Positions 1-8,652 of a DNA stretch of 64,000 nucleotides are shown here, in pieces. The position numbers and the translations under genes are program-made. Below the pieces are notes generated by a model. It made no database searches and was not told the origin of the DNA. It was given only the letters and a program-made list of their open reading frames with translations. This stretch comes from Geminicoccus sp035556675 (GTDB lineage Bacteria; Pseudomonadota; Alphaproteobacteria; Geminicoccales; Geminicoccaceae). Each line of letters starts with the position of its first letter. Position 1 is the first letter of the stretch. The stretch covers positions 27,492 to 91,491 of the forward strand of contig NZ_DATMFZ010000067.1 in the NCBI RefSeq assembly GCF_035556675.1, written 5' to 3'.

Positions 1-270
1 CTGGTGGCTGCGGTTTCGGCTGGCATTGCTCTCGCACACACGGATGGAGCAGTGAACCAGCAGACGGCGGACCGCCCTGTCCAGGTGCAGTAGTGCCGCG
101 ACAATCTGCAGGTTATTGGCCAGCGGATGCAGGAAGAGGGCTATTGGGCGGGGAGGGCGGCAGGACCCAGGAACTGGGCCAATACTGGTCGCAGGCGCCG
201 GGCGAGCAAGCCATGCCGGTGGGCCGCAGGCCGTGCCGGCCGGCCAGGCCCTGGAACCGGCACATGACGC
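1..270 (+). pseudogene. Decayed fragment of a small secreted protein (possible PRC-barrel family N-terminus)
   Basis: Frame 1 is open from the window edge, reads an Ala-rich signal-peptide-like end (LVAAVSAGIALAHTDG) and stops at an amber codon, 91-93. The same frame resumes at once with CRDNLQVIGQRMQEEGYWAG, which resembles the conserved N-terminal segment of some alphaproteobacterial PRC-barrel proteins. Beyond about 155 the reading breaks up between frames and no barrel domain is recognisable. The gene start lies outside the window. A remnant carrying one nonsense mutation plus later frameshifts or deletions is the best reading. Family identity is from memory of motif style and is uncertain. 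No intact gene was found in 94-380. Confidence 0.3.
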
Positions 271-380
271 CGGTGTTGCTCGCAGCAAGGGCAGCCACCG
301 GGGAAGAGGCACGATGACGGCATGCAGGCGGAGCATGGTGGTGCTGTTCGTGCTGCCGGCGGCACCGGCCGGGCCGCCCG

Positions 381-1370
381 GTGATCCGTAACTCCTTGTG
401 GCCGTTCCCCGAGCAGGCGCGGCGCTGGCGGGCGGTGGGCTGCATGGCCATGGCCCTCCTGCTGCTGGGCATAGCACCGGCCCTGGCCGCCGACCCCGAC
501 AATCTCCCGGCCCTGCGGGAGCAGGCACTGGTCGCGGCGAACGCGGACCGGGAGGAACATGGCCTGGAGCCGCTGGAACTGGCGGAATCCCTGAACAGGG
601 CTGCCCAGGCACATGCGCGGGACATGCTGGCACGCGATTATTTTGCGCACGACTCGCCTGATGGGCGCACCGTCCAGGACCGCTACCGGGAACATGGCGG
701 CCCGGCGGGACGGGTGGTCGCCGAGAACCTTGGCCAATGCATCGGCTGCCCGGCCGAGATCGATGCGGTCCGCATCGAGGCGCTGCAGGAAGGGTGGATG
801 AACAGCCCGGGGCATCGGGAGAACCTCCTTACGCCCGAACTCGATCAGTTCGGCTACGGCATTGCCGTGGCGGGTGACCGGCTGGTGGCCGTGCAGACCT
901 TCTCCGGGCCCGGCCGTTCGCCGGGGCAGGCAGAGGGCCAGCCGGCCCGGCCGGTATCGCAGGACGAAGCCGGGGAACTGGTGCTCGAGCTGGTGAACGC
1001 TGCCCGGGCTGAGCGCGGACTGCCCGCCTTGGCCGCAAGCGGCGTGCTGGACGACGTGGGCAAAGCGATCCTGCCCGAGCCCGAGGCCGGATCCGCCATG
1101 CCGGCGGATGACCTGGGCACGGCGCTGCCGGCGGAGGAACGGGAGCGCTGGGTGGCCCTGTTCGCCATTTCGGCCGGCTGCGGCGGCTGCGGGGCAGGCC
1201 TCGATGCCGCGGATGCCGACTGGTTCAGCCGCCAGTGGCTGGAGAGTGCGCAAACCGGCCAGGCACTGCTGAGCCCGGACATGACCCATCTGGGCCTTGC
1301 AGCGAAGGCCGATGGCAGCGGTGGCAAGACGGCGGTGGCGGTGCTTGGCCGCATGCGCACGAACCGATGA
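381..1370 (+). CDS. Secreted CAP/SCP-domain protein, second CAP-like half degenerate
   Basis: GTG start, 329 residues. An N-terminal signal peptide ends near ALAAD (about residue 37). Residues about 45-170 form a CAP (cysteine-rich secretory/antigen 5/PR-1) domain with the two hallmark segments, HARDMLARDYFAHDSPDG near residue 77 and GWMNSPGHRENLL near 139. Residues about 195-325 restart with VLELVNAARAERGLPAL, the usual CAP opening, but the His/Glu motif region is absent and a CGGCG cysteine cluster is present, so this looks like a decayed second CAP repeat. Bacterial CAP proteins are extracellular; their biochemical role is mostly unknown. It stands alone, 121 bp before the metalloprotease gene. 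Confidence 0.8.
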   Translation: MIRNSLWPFPEQARRWRAVGCMAMALLLLGIAPALAADPDNLPALREQALVAANADREEHGLEPLELAESLNRAAQAHARDMLARDYFAHDSPDGRTVQDRYREHGGPAGRVVAENLGQCIGCPAEIDAVRIEALQEGWMNSPGHRENLLTPELDQFGYGIAVAGDRLVAVQTFSGPGRSPGQAEGQPARPVSQDEAGELVLELVNAARAERGLPALAASGVLDDVGKAILPEPEAGSAMPADDLGTALPAEERERWVALFAISAGCGGCGAGLDAADADWFSRQWLESAQTGQALLSPDMTHLGLAAKADGSGGKTAVAVLGRMRTNR

Positions 1371-1491
1371 GCTGCAGCGCCGATATTAACCTCAGGGTTG
1401 TGACATGTAGGATGTATTCGCGCGACGGGACAGGTGGCAGGATCTCGGGCAGATATCCGGTCCAGAGGACCTTCTGCCGATAGGTTCGGTC

Positions 1492-3045
1492 ATGGCTCAG
1501 ACGCTCGGCGCGGTGCATCCTGGGGCTTCCACCCCGTTCACCTTCATCCTCGACCAAGTCGATCCGGCCGAGCGGGTGCGCAGCGCACTTCTGGGCGGGA
1601 CCAGGCTCGGCACGGAGGCGGCCGGCAACGGGCTGGTGATCAGCTACAGCTTCGCCGGACCCGGCTCCACCTGGTCGTCGGAGTATGATGGCAGCGTCGA
1701 TGCCGCCAACGTGGTGACGATGCGCAGCGCGCAGCGCGCCGCGATCCGCGCCGCACTCGACCAGGTGGAGCAGATCGCCGACGTCCGGTTCGTGCCGGTC
1801 GCGGACGGTGCTGCGAGCGTGGGCGTCCTGCGCTTCGCCCAGTCGGCCAGTGCCGGCGGGGCCTACAGCTTCCTGCCCCATGAGAGCCCAGCCGCGGGCG
1901 ACATCTGGCTGCCCTGGTGGTTCGGCACGCCCAGCGAGGACCTCCTGCCGGGCGGCAGCGATTACATGACTGTCTTGCACGAAATCGGCCACGCGCTGGG
2001 CCTGAAGCACCCCCATGAGGGCAGCAGGAACATGGCGCTCGGCGAGGACTGGCTGGGCGGCACGCTGATGAGCTACCGCATCTTTCCGGGCGATGCTCCG
2101 GCGAGCGGGAGCTGGCCGTTCGTGTTTCCGGACGGGCTGTCGGCCTATGACGTCGATGCGCTGCGCTTCCTCTACGGTGTCCGCGCCCATGCCACCGGCA
2201 ACGACGTGTACCGGTTCGAGCAGGATCCATCGATGCTGACCACGCTGGTGGACGATGGCGGCACCGATCTGCTCGACCTGAGCAATCAAGTGCGCAACGT
2301 GCAGGTCGACCTGCGCCAGGGTGCCTGGAGCCTGGTCGGGTGGGAATATTCCTGGTGGGGTCCGGACGGCGACTACGCGGAACTGCCACGCTCGCTGCGC
2401 ACGGCGTTCGGCACGGTCATCGAGAACGCCAATGGCGGCAGCGGCAACGACCGCATCACCGGCAACGGGGCTGACAACACCCTGGCCGGGTTCGACGGCG
2501 CGGACGTGCTGCTCGGCAATGGGGGTGACGACCGGCTGCTGGGCTTGGGCGGCAGCGACCAGCTGTTCGGCGAAGCCGGCGCCGACCTGCTCAACGGCGG
2601 CAGCCTCGCCGACGTGCTGGATGGCGGCGTCGGCAATGACCAGCTGTTCGGCGGGGACGGCCGGGACCGGCTGGGCGGCGGTGCGGGCGACGATGTCGCC
2701 CATGGTGGTGCTGCCAACGACATCCTGGCGGGCGGCGCCGGCAATGACCGGCTGGGCGGCGGTGCCGACGACGACCTGCTGAATGGCGGCGCCGGCGACG
2801 ACGTGCTGACCGGCGGGACCGGGCGCGACCGATTCGTCCTGGAGCCGGACGCCGGCGGCAGCGACCGGATCACCGACTTCCAGGCCGGCATCGACCAGAT
2901 CCTCCTGCGCGGCGGCTACAGTGTCGGCCAGTTCCTAGCGGCGGCGACCACCAGCGCCGGCAACACCTCGTTCGCCCTGGCCAACGGTCATGACGTGCTA
3001 CTGGTGGGGGCGACGGGTGTGCGGGCGGACTGGTTCACCACGTGA
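1492..3045 (+). CDS. Serralysin-like M10 metalloprotease with RTX repeats
   Basis: 517 residues. The zinc motif HEIGHALGLKH occupies residues 163-173 and a Met-turn follows (LMSYR, Met193), as in the metzincin M10 family. Residues about 306-445 are glycine/aspartate nonapeptides (GGxGNDxLxGG type) that bind calcium in RTX proteins. The tail DRITDFQAGIDQI is the usual end of a serralysin beta-roll. There is no N-terminal signal peptide, consistent with type I secretion through a C-terminal signal. No type I exporter is present in the window. Probable role: extracellular protein degradation. It is convergent with the sedolisin gene, 18 bp away, with no clear terminator between them. Confidence 0.9.
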   Translation: MAQTLGAVHPGASTPFTFILDQVDPAERVRSALLGGTRLGTEAAGNGLVISYSFAGPGSTWSSEYDGSVDAANVVTMRSAQRAAIRAALDQVEQIADVRFVPVADGAASVGVLRFAQSASAGGAYSFLPHESPAAGDIWLPWWFGTPSEDLLPGGSDYMTVLHEIGHALGLKHPHEGSRNMALGEDWLGGTLMSYRIFPGDAPASGSWPFVFPDGLSAYDVDALRFLYGVRAHATGNDVYRFEQDPSMLTTLVDDGGTDLLDLSNQVRNVQVDLRQGAWSLVGWEYSWWGPDGDYAELPRSLRTAFGTVIENANGGSGNDRITGNGADNTLAGFDGADVLLGNGGDDRLLGLGGSDQLFGEAGADLLNGGSLADVLDGGVGNDQLFGGDGRDRLGGGAGDDVAHGGAANDILAGGAGNDRLGGGADDDLLNGGAGDDVLTGGTGRDRFVLEPDAGGSDRITDFQAGIDQILLRGGYSVGQFLAAATTSAGNTSFALANGHDVLLVGATGVRADWFTT

Positions 3046-3063
3046 GCGCAGGGTCCGGGCTGG

Positions 3064-5892
3064 TCAGGCGACCAGTGCCCGGCCGCTCGTGCTGACGAAG
3101 TCGAGCTGGACGACGATGTCGTTATAGTCGAAGTCGCCGCCCCGCATGTCCTCCCAGCCCCAGGTGTTCAGGCCATAGTTCCACAGATGCGCCACCTGCT
3201 GGCCGTCCTCCGGCTCGTTCGCCTGGGCAAAACCCCAGAAATCGCCCTGCTTGTTGCTCAGGCGCATGGCGATCAGGTCGCCGTCGTCCACGTCCAGGAT
3301 GCTGGTCTCGAGATATTCGCCAAAGCCTGGGCCGCTGATCCAGCGCTCGCCGGAGCCGGTCTCGTAGCCGCGGGAGAGGCTCGCCTCGGCGTAGCCGGCA
3401 TCGCCCGGCGCCAGGCCGTCGATTGTGCCGAGCAGGTCGTCGACCTCGTAGAACAGCAGGGAGGATTCCAGCTTGCCGTTCTGGCGGACGCGCACGATCG
3501 CCTCCTGGCCGTCGGCATCGCCCGCCGTCTCCGCCACCGCGACCGAGCGGGCGACCCGCAGCGCGCTGTCCAGATCGGCCGTGGTGTAGTCGACGAAGCC
3601 ATAGTGGTTCGAGAGCGACTCGCGGAACATGGCTGCGTCCTCGCCCCCGATGCCGACCTGGAGCTCGTCGCCCTGCCTGGCATCGAACTGGAGTGCCGGC
3701 CCCTGGCTCGCCTCGTCGAACAGCCGGACGAGATCGGCGGAGAAGTCGCCCTGCATCGCCTGCTGGGCGAACTGGCTGCTCCAGGCATGCGGCGAGCCGG
3801 GCGCGCCATTCCAGCGGTAGCCGTCTCCGCCGCCCTGAAGCTCCAGATCCGCCCCTGTGGCCAGCGAAGGCTGCAGTAGGAGGGACTGGTCCACGGCACT
3901 GCGGCCATTGTCCAGGTCCATCACCCCCGGCAGTGCCGGGCCGGACTGGCTGTGCGCGATAGTGGTGAGTGCGCGGGTCAGGAGCAGCCCGTTGGGCGAG
4001 CCCAGGCCGCTCACCAGGTCGTAGCCGGGCCCTGCCTCATAGCCGAACCCGGTCGGCACCAGCGCATCGGTCGAGAAGTCGTCGGCCGGCGGACCGTCGA
4101 CATGGCTGGAGGTGTTGTTGCCGAGCTGGATGTCGTTGAAGGCGCCCGGCGCCACCGTGGCGGCGACGTAGAGCAGGTCGTTCATGTAGCCCAGGCGCGG
4201 CAGGCCCTGGTCCTCGAACACGGCATTGATCTGGGCGCCGAGCGCTGCCCAGAATGGTGCGGACGCGCTGGTGCCGCCGCCCAGATTGTCGAAGCTCTGC
4301 AGATCGTCGGCAGGGGTGAAGTAGAAGAGGTTGCCGCCGGCGGGTGCCGCCACGTCCGGCACGCCGCGGCCGGTCTCGGCGAGCGGGTCCGATGCGGTCG
4401 GCGTCAGCCCGAACGCTTCCTGGTACCAGGGCGTGGGCTGGTTCGGGTCGACGCCGCCGGCCGTGGCCGCGTTGGAATCATAGCCCGGCAGCAATACGTC
4501 GCCCGAGCGGAAATACTCGTTCCATACGGTCTCGACGAGCTTGGCCGTGTCTGGGGCAACCCCCGGCAGTTCCTGCAGGCCGCCAGCCACCAGGAGCTGC
4601 AGCAGATCCAGATCGCCGTCCTCGGCGCGAGCCATCAAGTCCTGCAGCGTGTCGTCGGCTTCGGCCGCTGCGTTCGTGCTGAACGAGGTCCCGCCGACCG
4701 CCACGGCATAGGGGCTGGAGCTGATCGATTCGACATTGGTCAGTCCGTTCGCGATCAGGCCGCCGGAACCACCGTCGCCGAGTGCTATGAACACTGACTG
4801 ACCGCGCAGCGCCGCATCGACGAACAGTTCCTGGTAGGCCGCTGCGAACGGCGAGTCGGGCGAGGGCATCGAGAAGTCGCTGAACGAGGACGACAGCACG
4901 CCCGGGTCGTGCTGCTCGTCCCAGATGGCGCTCTGGTAGGCGGTGAACACGGTACCGTTCGGGCCGCTGCCGGCATAGAGCCCGATTTCGCTGTTCGGCG
5001 CCGCACCCGCGACCACCCCGACATCCAGCGAGCGCTCGGTCGCGAAGTCCGGGTCCCAGGCCTGCTGGGCCGCGTTGACCACGTAGTACCGCCCGGCCCC
5101 GTCCAGCCCGATTTCCTGGCGGTAATTGTCCAGCCCCTCCTGGAAGCTGATCACCGAATCCTCGGGCATGGCCGAGCCGATTCCAGGCTCGATCAGGCCG
5201 ATCCGACCAGTCTCGACGTCCTCGTCCGTGATGGGGAAGTGGAACAGCTCGGCGATCTCGGCAGGCGAGCGGCTCTGGATGGCGCCCGTGCCGTTGCCGA
5301 TGCTCTGCGCGCCATCGGGCAGCTCGACCTCGCCGGTCACCAGGCCGTTGGCGCCATCCGGGGCACCGAAGTCGAACCAGACGCCCTCGACTGCGCCGGC
5401 CAGATCGTCCGGCAGGGAAAGATGGCCGTTCCAGAACAGGAAGGAGCTGGCCGGGTCGTCGGCATCCGCCACCATCAGTGGGGTCCCGAACAGCTCGTTG
5501 AACTGCTTTGCATCGAGCTCGACCCAGACCGTCCGCGATTCGGCCGACGCCACATAGCCGTCCTGGACGTCGAGCAGCCGGTAGCCGGCTGCCGAAAGCT
5601 CCGCCGCCACCCCGGCATGGCTCGCGGGATCGGCCCCGAAGCTGGACCAGAGCGAGCCGTCCGCCTTCATTTCGGCGAGCGTCGCTTGCCGGGTTGCCCA
5701 GTCGGCGGCGAGCAGTGGTGAGGGATCCTCGGTCCGTTCCAGCGTCAGCGCCACCCGTACGGTGGTGTCGGCTGCCGCCTGCTCGATCGCGGAAGCATCG
5801 AGATCGAAGACCTCGGCGACAGTGGTCTTGTCGGTGGCACGATAGGAGGTCAGGTCGAGATAGGTGGAGTTCTCGATGGTCGCCAATGCCAC
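3064..5892 (-). CDS. Sedolisin/kumamolisin (S53) protease with C-terminal DUF4114 domain
   Basis: 942 residues. Residues about 40-175 resemble the pro-kumamolisin activation domain. The S53 catalytic set is visible: E286 and D290 in ERSLD, the oxyanion aspartate D373 in ALGDGGSGG, and nucleophile S542 in GGTSASAP. Residues about 815-935 match DUF4114, ending in the characteristic segment WGWEDMRGGDFDYND, a calcium-dependent extracellular module. The N-terminus lacks a hydrophobic signal sequence, so export by a type I system, like the neighbouring RTX protease, is an inference. S53 enzymes are acid-acting serine-carboxyl endopeptidases. An S53-DUF4114 combination is unusual in my recollection. 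Confidence 0.88.
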   Translation of the reverse strand: MALATIENSTYLDLTSYRATDKTTVAEVFDLDASAIEQAAADTTVRVALTLERTEDPSPLLAADWATRQATLAEMKADGSLWSSFGADPASHAGVAAELSAAGYRLLDVQDGYVASAESRTVWVELDAKQFNELFGTPLMVADADDPASSFLFWNGHLSLPDDLAGAVEGVWFDFGAPDGANGLVTGEVELPDGAQSIGNGTGAIQSRSPAEIAELFHFPITDEDVETGRIGLIEPGIGSAMPEDSVISFQEGLDNYRQEIGLDGAGRYYVVNAAQQAWDPDFATERSLDVGVVAGAAPNSEIGLYAGSGPNGTVFTAYQSAIWDEQHDPGVLSSSFSDFSMPSPDSPFAAAYQELFVDAALRGQSVFIALGDGGSGGLIANGLTNVESISSSPYAVAVGGTSFSTNAAAEADDTLQDLMARAEDGDLDLLQLLVAGGLQELPGVAPDTAKLVETVWNEYFRSGDVLLPGYDSNAATAGGVDPNQPTPWYQEAFGLTPTASDPLAETGRGVPDVAAPAGGNLFYFTPADDLQSFDNLGGGTSASAPFWAALGAQINAVFEDQGLPRLGYMNDLLYVAATVAPGAFNDIQLGNNTSSHVDGPPADDFSTDALVPTGFGYEAGPGYDLVSGLGSPNGLLLTRALTTIAHSQSGPALPGVMDLDNGRSAVDQSLLLQPSLATGADLELQGGGDGYRWNGAPGSPHAWSSQFAQQAMQGDFSADLVRLFDEASQGPALQFDARQGDELQVGIGGEDAAMFRESLSNHYGFVDYTTADLDSALRVARSVAVAETAGDADGQEAIVRVRQNGKLESSLLFYEVDDLLGTIDGLAPGDAGYAEASLSRGYETGSGERWISGPGFGEYLETSILDVDDGDLIAMRLSNKQGDFWGFAQANEPEDGQQVAHLWNYGLNTWGWEDMRGGDFDYNDIVVQLDFVSTSGRALVA

Positions 5893-6002
5893 GTCCTCGG
5901 ATCTTCAACAGGGAAGCAATTGTAATTCGTGCGGCCGCAATCAAGCTTCGTCTGGTTGTCCGATCAAGGCACGGCCGTCTCCGTCACCAAACCTTAACGA
6001 TT

Positions 6003-6022
6003 TCGAGGGATGTCTTCCTCGA
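6003..6022. repeat. Perfect 6-bp inverted repeat in the sedolisin/BMP intergenic region
   Basis: TCGAGG and CCTCGA are separated by 8 bases within the 268-bp divergent gap 5893-6160. It could be an operator or a weak hairpin; no T-tract follows on either strand. Elsewhere in this gap I see only a TTGACA hexamer at 6106-6111 without a convincing -10 partner, and a ribosome-binding sequence CGGAGGA just before the next gene. Confidence 0.25.
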
Positions 6023-6160
6023 CCCCGGTTGAAAGGCCCGACAGCTGCGGCACGGGCCTCCGAAGAGCGGCGCTGCGATAGCCCGGATCGCCCTGCGCTG
6101 CCACCTTGACAGATTGGCCGGCTACGTCGCTGAACTCGCGCAGCCTGCCCCGGAGGAACC

Positions 6161-7135
6161 ATGTCGATCTCCCGCCGCAACCTCGTGGCCGCGTCGGCCC
6201 TCATCCCCGCCCTGAACCTAGTCCGCCCGGCCCTGGCCCAGGAGCGGCTGAAGGTCGCGGGCATCCATACCGTGCCGGTCGAGAACGCCTGGAATTCCCG
6301 GCTGCACGAGGCGCTGGTGAACGCGAACGAGGCCGGTACGATCGAGTACGTGTTCAGCGAATCGGTCGCCAACACCGACTATGTCCGGGCGATGCGCCAG
6401 TATGCCGAGCAGGGTGCGAAGCTGGTCGTGGGCGAGATCTACGGGGTCGAGCGCGAGGCGCGCCAAGCGGCCAGGGACTATCCGGAGACCAGCTTCCTGA
6501 TGGGTTCGTCCCTGAAGGCGCAGGAGCCCAATCTCGGCGTGTTCGGCACCTGGAACCACGAGGCGGCCTATCTGTGCGGCATGCTCGCGGCGGCCGTGTC
6601 GAAGACAAATACGTATGGTGCGGTGGGCGGCTACCCGATCCCGGAGATCAACCGGCTGATCAACGCGTTCCGTGCCGGGGTGGCGCGGGTCCGGCCGGAT
6701 GCGAAGTTCCTGGTCCAGTTCATCGGCACCTTCTTCGACCCGCCCAAGGCCAAGGAAGCGGGCATGGCCCAGATCGATGCCGGTGCGGATGTCCTGTTCG
6801 GCGAGCGGATCGGCACGGCCGATGCCGCCAAGGAGCGGGGCGTGCTGGCGGTGGGCTCGCTGCTCGACTACTCGCCGCGCTATCCGGGCACGGTGTTCGC
6901 CAACGCCCTTTGGATCTTCGACCCGATCCTGGGTGCCGCGGTCGCCGACGTGAAGGCCGGCACGCCTGCCGGCAAGGACTACAGCCAGTTCAGCTTCATG
7001 CGCTTTGGCGGCAACGACGTCTCGTTCGACCCGCAGATGGTGCCGGCCGACGCGGTGGCGGCGATGGAGCAGGTGCGCGCCGAGATCAAGTCCGGCGCGT
7101 TCGAGGTCGAGATCGACGATTCGCAGCCGACGTGA
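6161..7135 (+). CDS. BMP-family ABC transporter substrate-binding protein
   Basis: 324 residues. It begins with a twin-arginine-style leader (SRRNLVAASAL, cleavage near ALAQ), so export is probably by Tat. The body matches the basic membrane protein (BMP/PnrA/YufN) family, for example GVFGTWNHEAAYLCGMLA and the GADVLFGERIGTADAAKE region. Family members bind purine nucleosides or related ligands in the periplasm. GGAGGA sits at a good distance before the ATG. Its stop overlaps the start of the ATPase gene by four bases (GTGA), beginning a coupled four-gene importer operon. The exact ligand cannot be read from the sequence. Confidence 0.9.
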   Translation: MSISRRNLVAASALIPALNLVRPALAQERLKVAGIHTVPVENAWNSRLHEALVNANEAGTIEYVFSESVANTDYVRAMRQYAEQGAKLVVGEIYGVEREARQAARDYPETSFLMGSSLKAQEPNLGVFGTWNHEAAYLCGMLAAAVSKTNTYGAVGGYPIPEINRLINAFRAGVARVRPDAKFLVQFIGTFFDPPKAKEAGMAQIDAGADVLFGERIGTADAAKERGVLAVGSLLDYSPRYPGTVFANALWIFDPILGAAVADVKAGTPAGKDYSQFSFMRFGGNDVSFDPQMVPADAVAAMEQVRAEIKSGAFEVEIDDSQPT

Positions 7136-8652
7136 GCCCGGTCCTCGAACTGACGGGGATCACCAAGCGGTTCGGCACGCTCCTCGCCAATGACGGGATC
7201 GACCTGACGCTCGGCCAGGGCGAGGTGCTGGCGCTGCTCGGCGAGAACGGGGCTGGCAAGACCACGCTCATGAGCATCCTGTTTGGCCACTACGTGGCCG
7301 ATGCCGGGACGGTCAGGGCGTTCGGCCAGGTCCTGCCCCCGGGTGATCCCAAGGCCGCGATCGCCGCCGGGATCGGCATGGTCCACCAGCACTTCACGCT
7401 GGCCAGCAACCTGAGCGTGCTGGACAATGTCACGATCGGTACCGAGAAGCTGACCGCCTGGCGCAGCCGGCGTGGTGCTGCCAGGCGCCGCCTGGTCGAG
7501 CTGGCGGAGCGGTTCGGGCTGCCGGTCGATCCGGACCGGCGGATCGGCGAGCTGTCGGTCGGCGAGCGCCAGCGCGTCGAGATCCTGAAGTCGCTCTACC
7601 GCGACGCTCGCATCCTGATCCTGGACGAGCCCACCGCGGTGCTGACCCCGCAGGAATCGGAGCGGCTGTTCTCTACCCTGCGCGGCATGGCCAGCCAGGG
7701 GCTGAGCCTGATCTTCATCAGCCACAAGCTGCACGAGGTCGTGGCCCATGCCGACCGGGTGGCCGTCCTGCGCGGTGGCAAGCTGGTGGCGGAGCGGCCG
7801 GCCGCCGGCGCCTCGCGCGCCGAACTGGCCGAGCTGATGGTGGGCCGGCGGGTCGTCCATGCTTCCAGGGTGCCGCTCGAGCCCGGCCAGAGCCTGCTGC
7901 GGCTGGACAAGGTGCGGGTCGAGGCCGGCGGACGCCGCCTGCTGGACGACATTGCGCTGGATCTGCGCGAGCGCGAGGTGCTGGGCATCGTGGGCGTGGC
8001 CGGCAACGGCCAGGACGCGCTGTCCCGGCTGTTCGCCGGCACCGCGCCGCAGCCGGCCGGACGGATCGAGCTCCTGGGCCGGCCGGTGGCACGCTTGGAC
8101 CATGCGGGCCTCACCGCCGCCGGGCTCGCCCACATCCCCGAGGACCGCCACCACGAAGGCGTGGTCGGCGACCTGAGTCTCTACGAGAACGCGGTGCTGG
8201 AGCGGATCCGCGACCGGCGCTTCTCGCGGCTGGGCCTGCTGCGCCGCCAGGCCGCCCTCGACCACGCCGCGGGCCTGATCCGGACGTTCGACATTCGCGG
8301 TGCCGAGCCCACGACCCGCACCCGGCTCCTGTCCGGCGGCAACATGCAGAAGCTGATCCTCGGGCGGAACCTCGTGGAGCAGCCCAGGCTGATCGTCGCC
8401 AGCCAGCCGACCCGGGGGCTGGACGAGGGGGCGGTGGCCGAGATCCACCGGCGCCTGCTGGAAGCGCGCGGCAACGGGGCAGGGGTGTTGCTCATCTCCG
8501 AGGACCTGGACGAGATCTTCCGCCTGGCCGACCGGGTCCAGGTGATCTTCAAGGGCCGCCTGTCGGCCCCGCTGCCGATCGAGGCGGCGAGCGAGGCACG
8601 GCTCGGCCTGATGATGGCAGGGGAGGATGGCGATGCGCCTCGAGCGGCGTGA
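7132..8652 (+). CDS. ABC transporter ATP-binding protein, double ATPase (BMP/nucleoside type)
   Basis: 506 residues from a GTG start that overlaps the preceding stop. It has two ABC domains in tandem. The first has a good Walker A (GENGAGKTT, residues 38-46), signature LSVGERQRVEI and Walker B ILILDEP. The second has the degenerate P-loop VAGNGQDALSR and signature LSGGNMQKLILGR, typical of the RbsA/YufO class of sugar and nucleoside importers. It energises the two permeases that follow. The upstream frame stays open for another kilobase inside the binding-protein gene, but that part is a shadow without family similarity. Confidence 0.93.
   Translation: MSPVLELTGITKRFGTLLANDGIDLTLGQGEVLALLGENGAGKTTLMSILFGHYVADAGTVRAFGQVLPPGDPKAAIAAGIGMVHQHFTLASNLSVLDNVTIGTEKLTAWRSRRGAARRRLVELAERFGLPVDPDRRIGELSVGERQRVEILKSLYRDARILILDEPTAVLTPQESERLFSTLRGMASQGLSLIFISHKLHEVVAHADRVAVLRGGKLVAERPAAGASRAELAELMVGRRVVHASRVPLEPGQSLLRLDKVRVEAGGRRLLDDIALDLREREVLGIVGVAGNGQDALSRLFAGTAPQPAGRIELLGRPVARLDHAGLTAAGLAHIPEDRHHEGVVGDLSLYENAVLERIRDRRFSRLGLLRRQAALDHAAGLIRTFDIRGAEPTTRTRLLSGGNMQKLILGRNLVEQPRLIVASQPTRGLDEGAVAEIHRRLLEARGNGAGVLLISEDLDEIFRLADRVQVIFKGRLSAPLPIEAASEARLGLMMAGEDGDAPRAA

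Noticed and set aside
2410..2830. The repeated glycine-rich DNA as a tandem repeat or mobile element.
   Set aside because: It is explained by in-frame RTX nonapeptide repeats of the metalloprotease.
4478..5944. Long second minus-strand frame inside the sedolisin gene, and similar long frames opposite or alongside the BMP operon and glgX.
   Set aside because: Arg/Pro/Ala-rich low-complexity translations without motifs; they overlap genes with clear catalytic residues.
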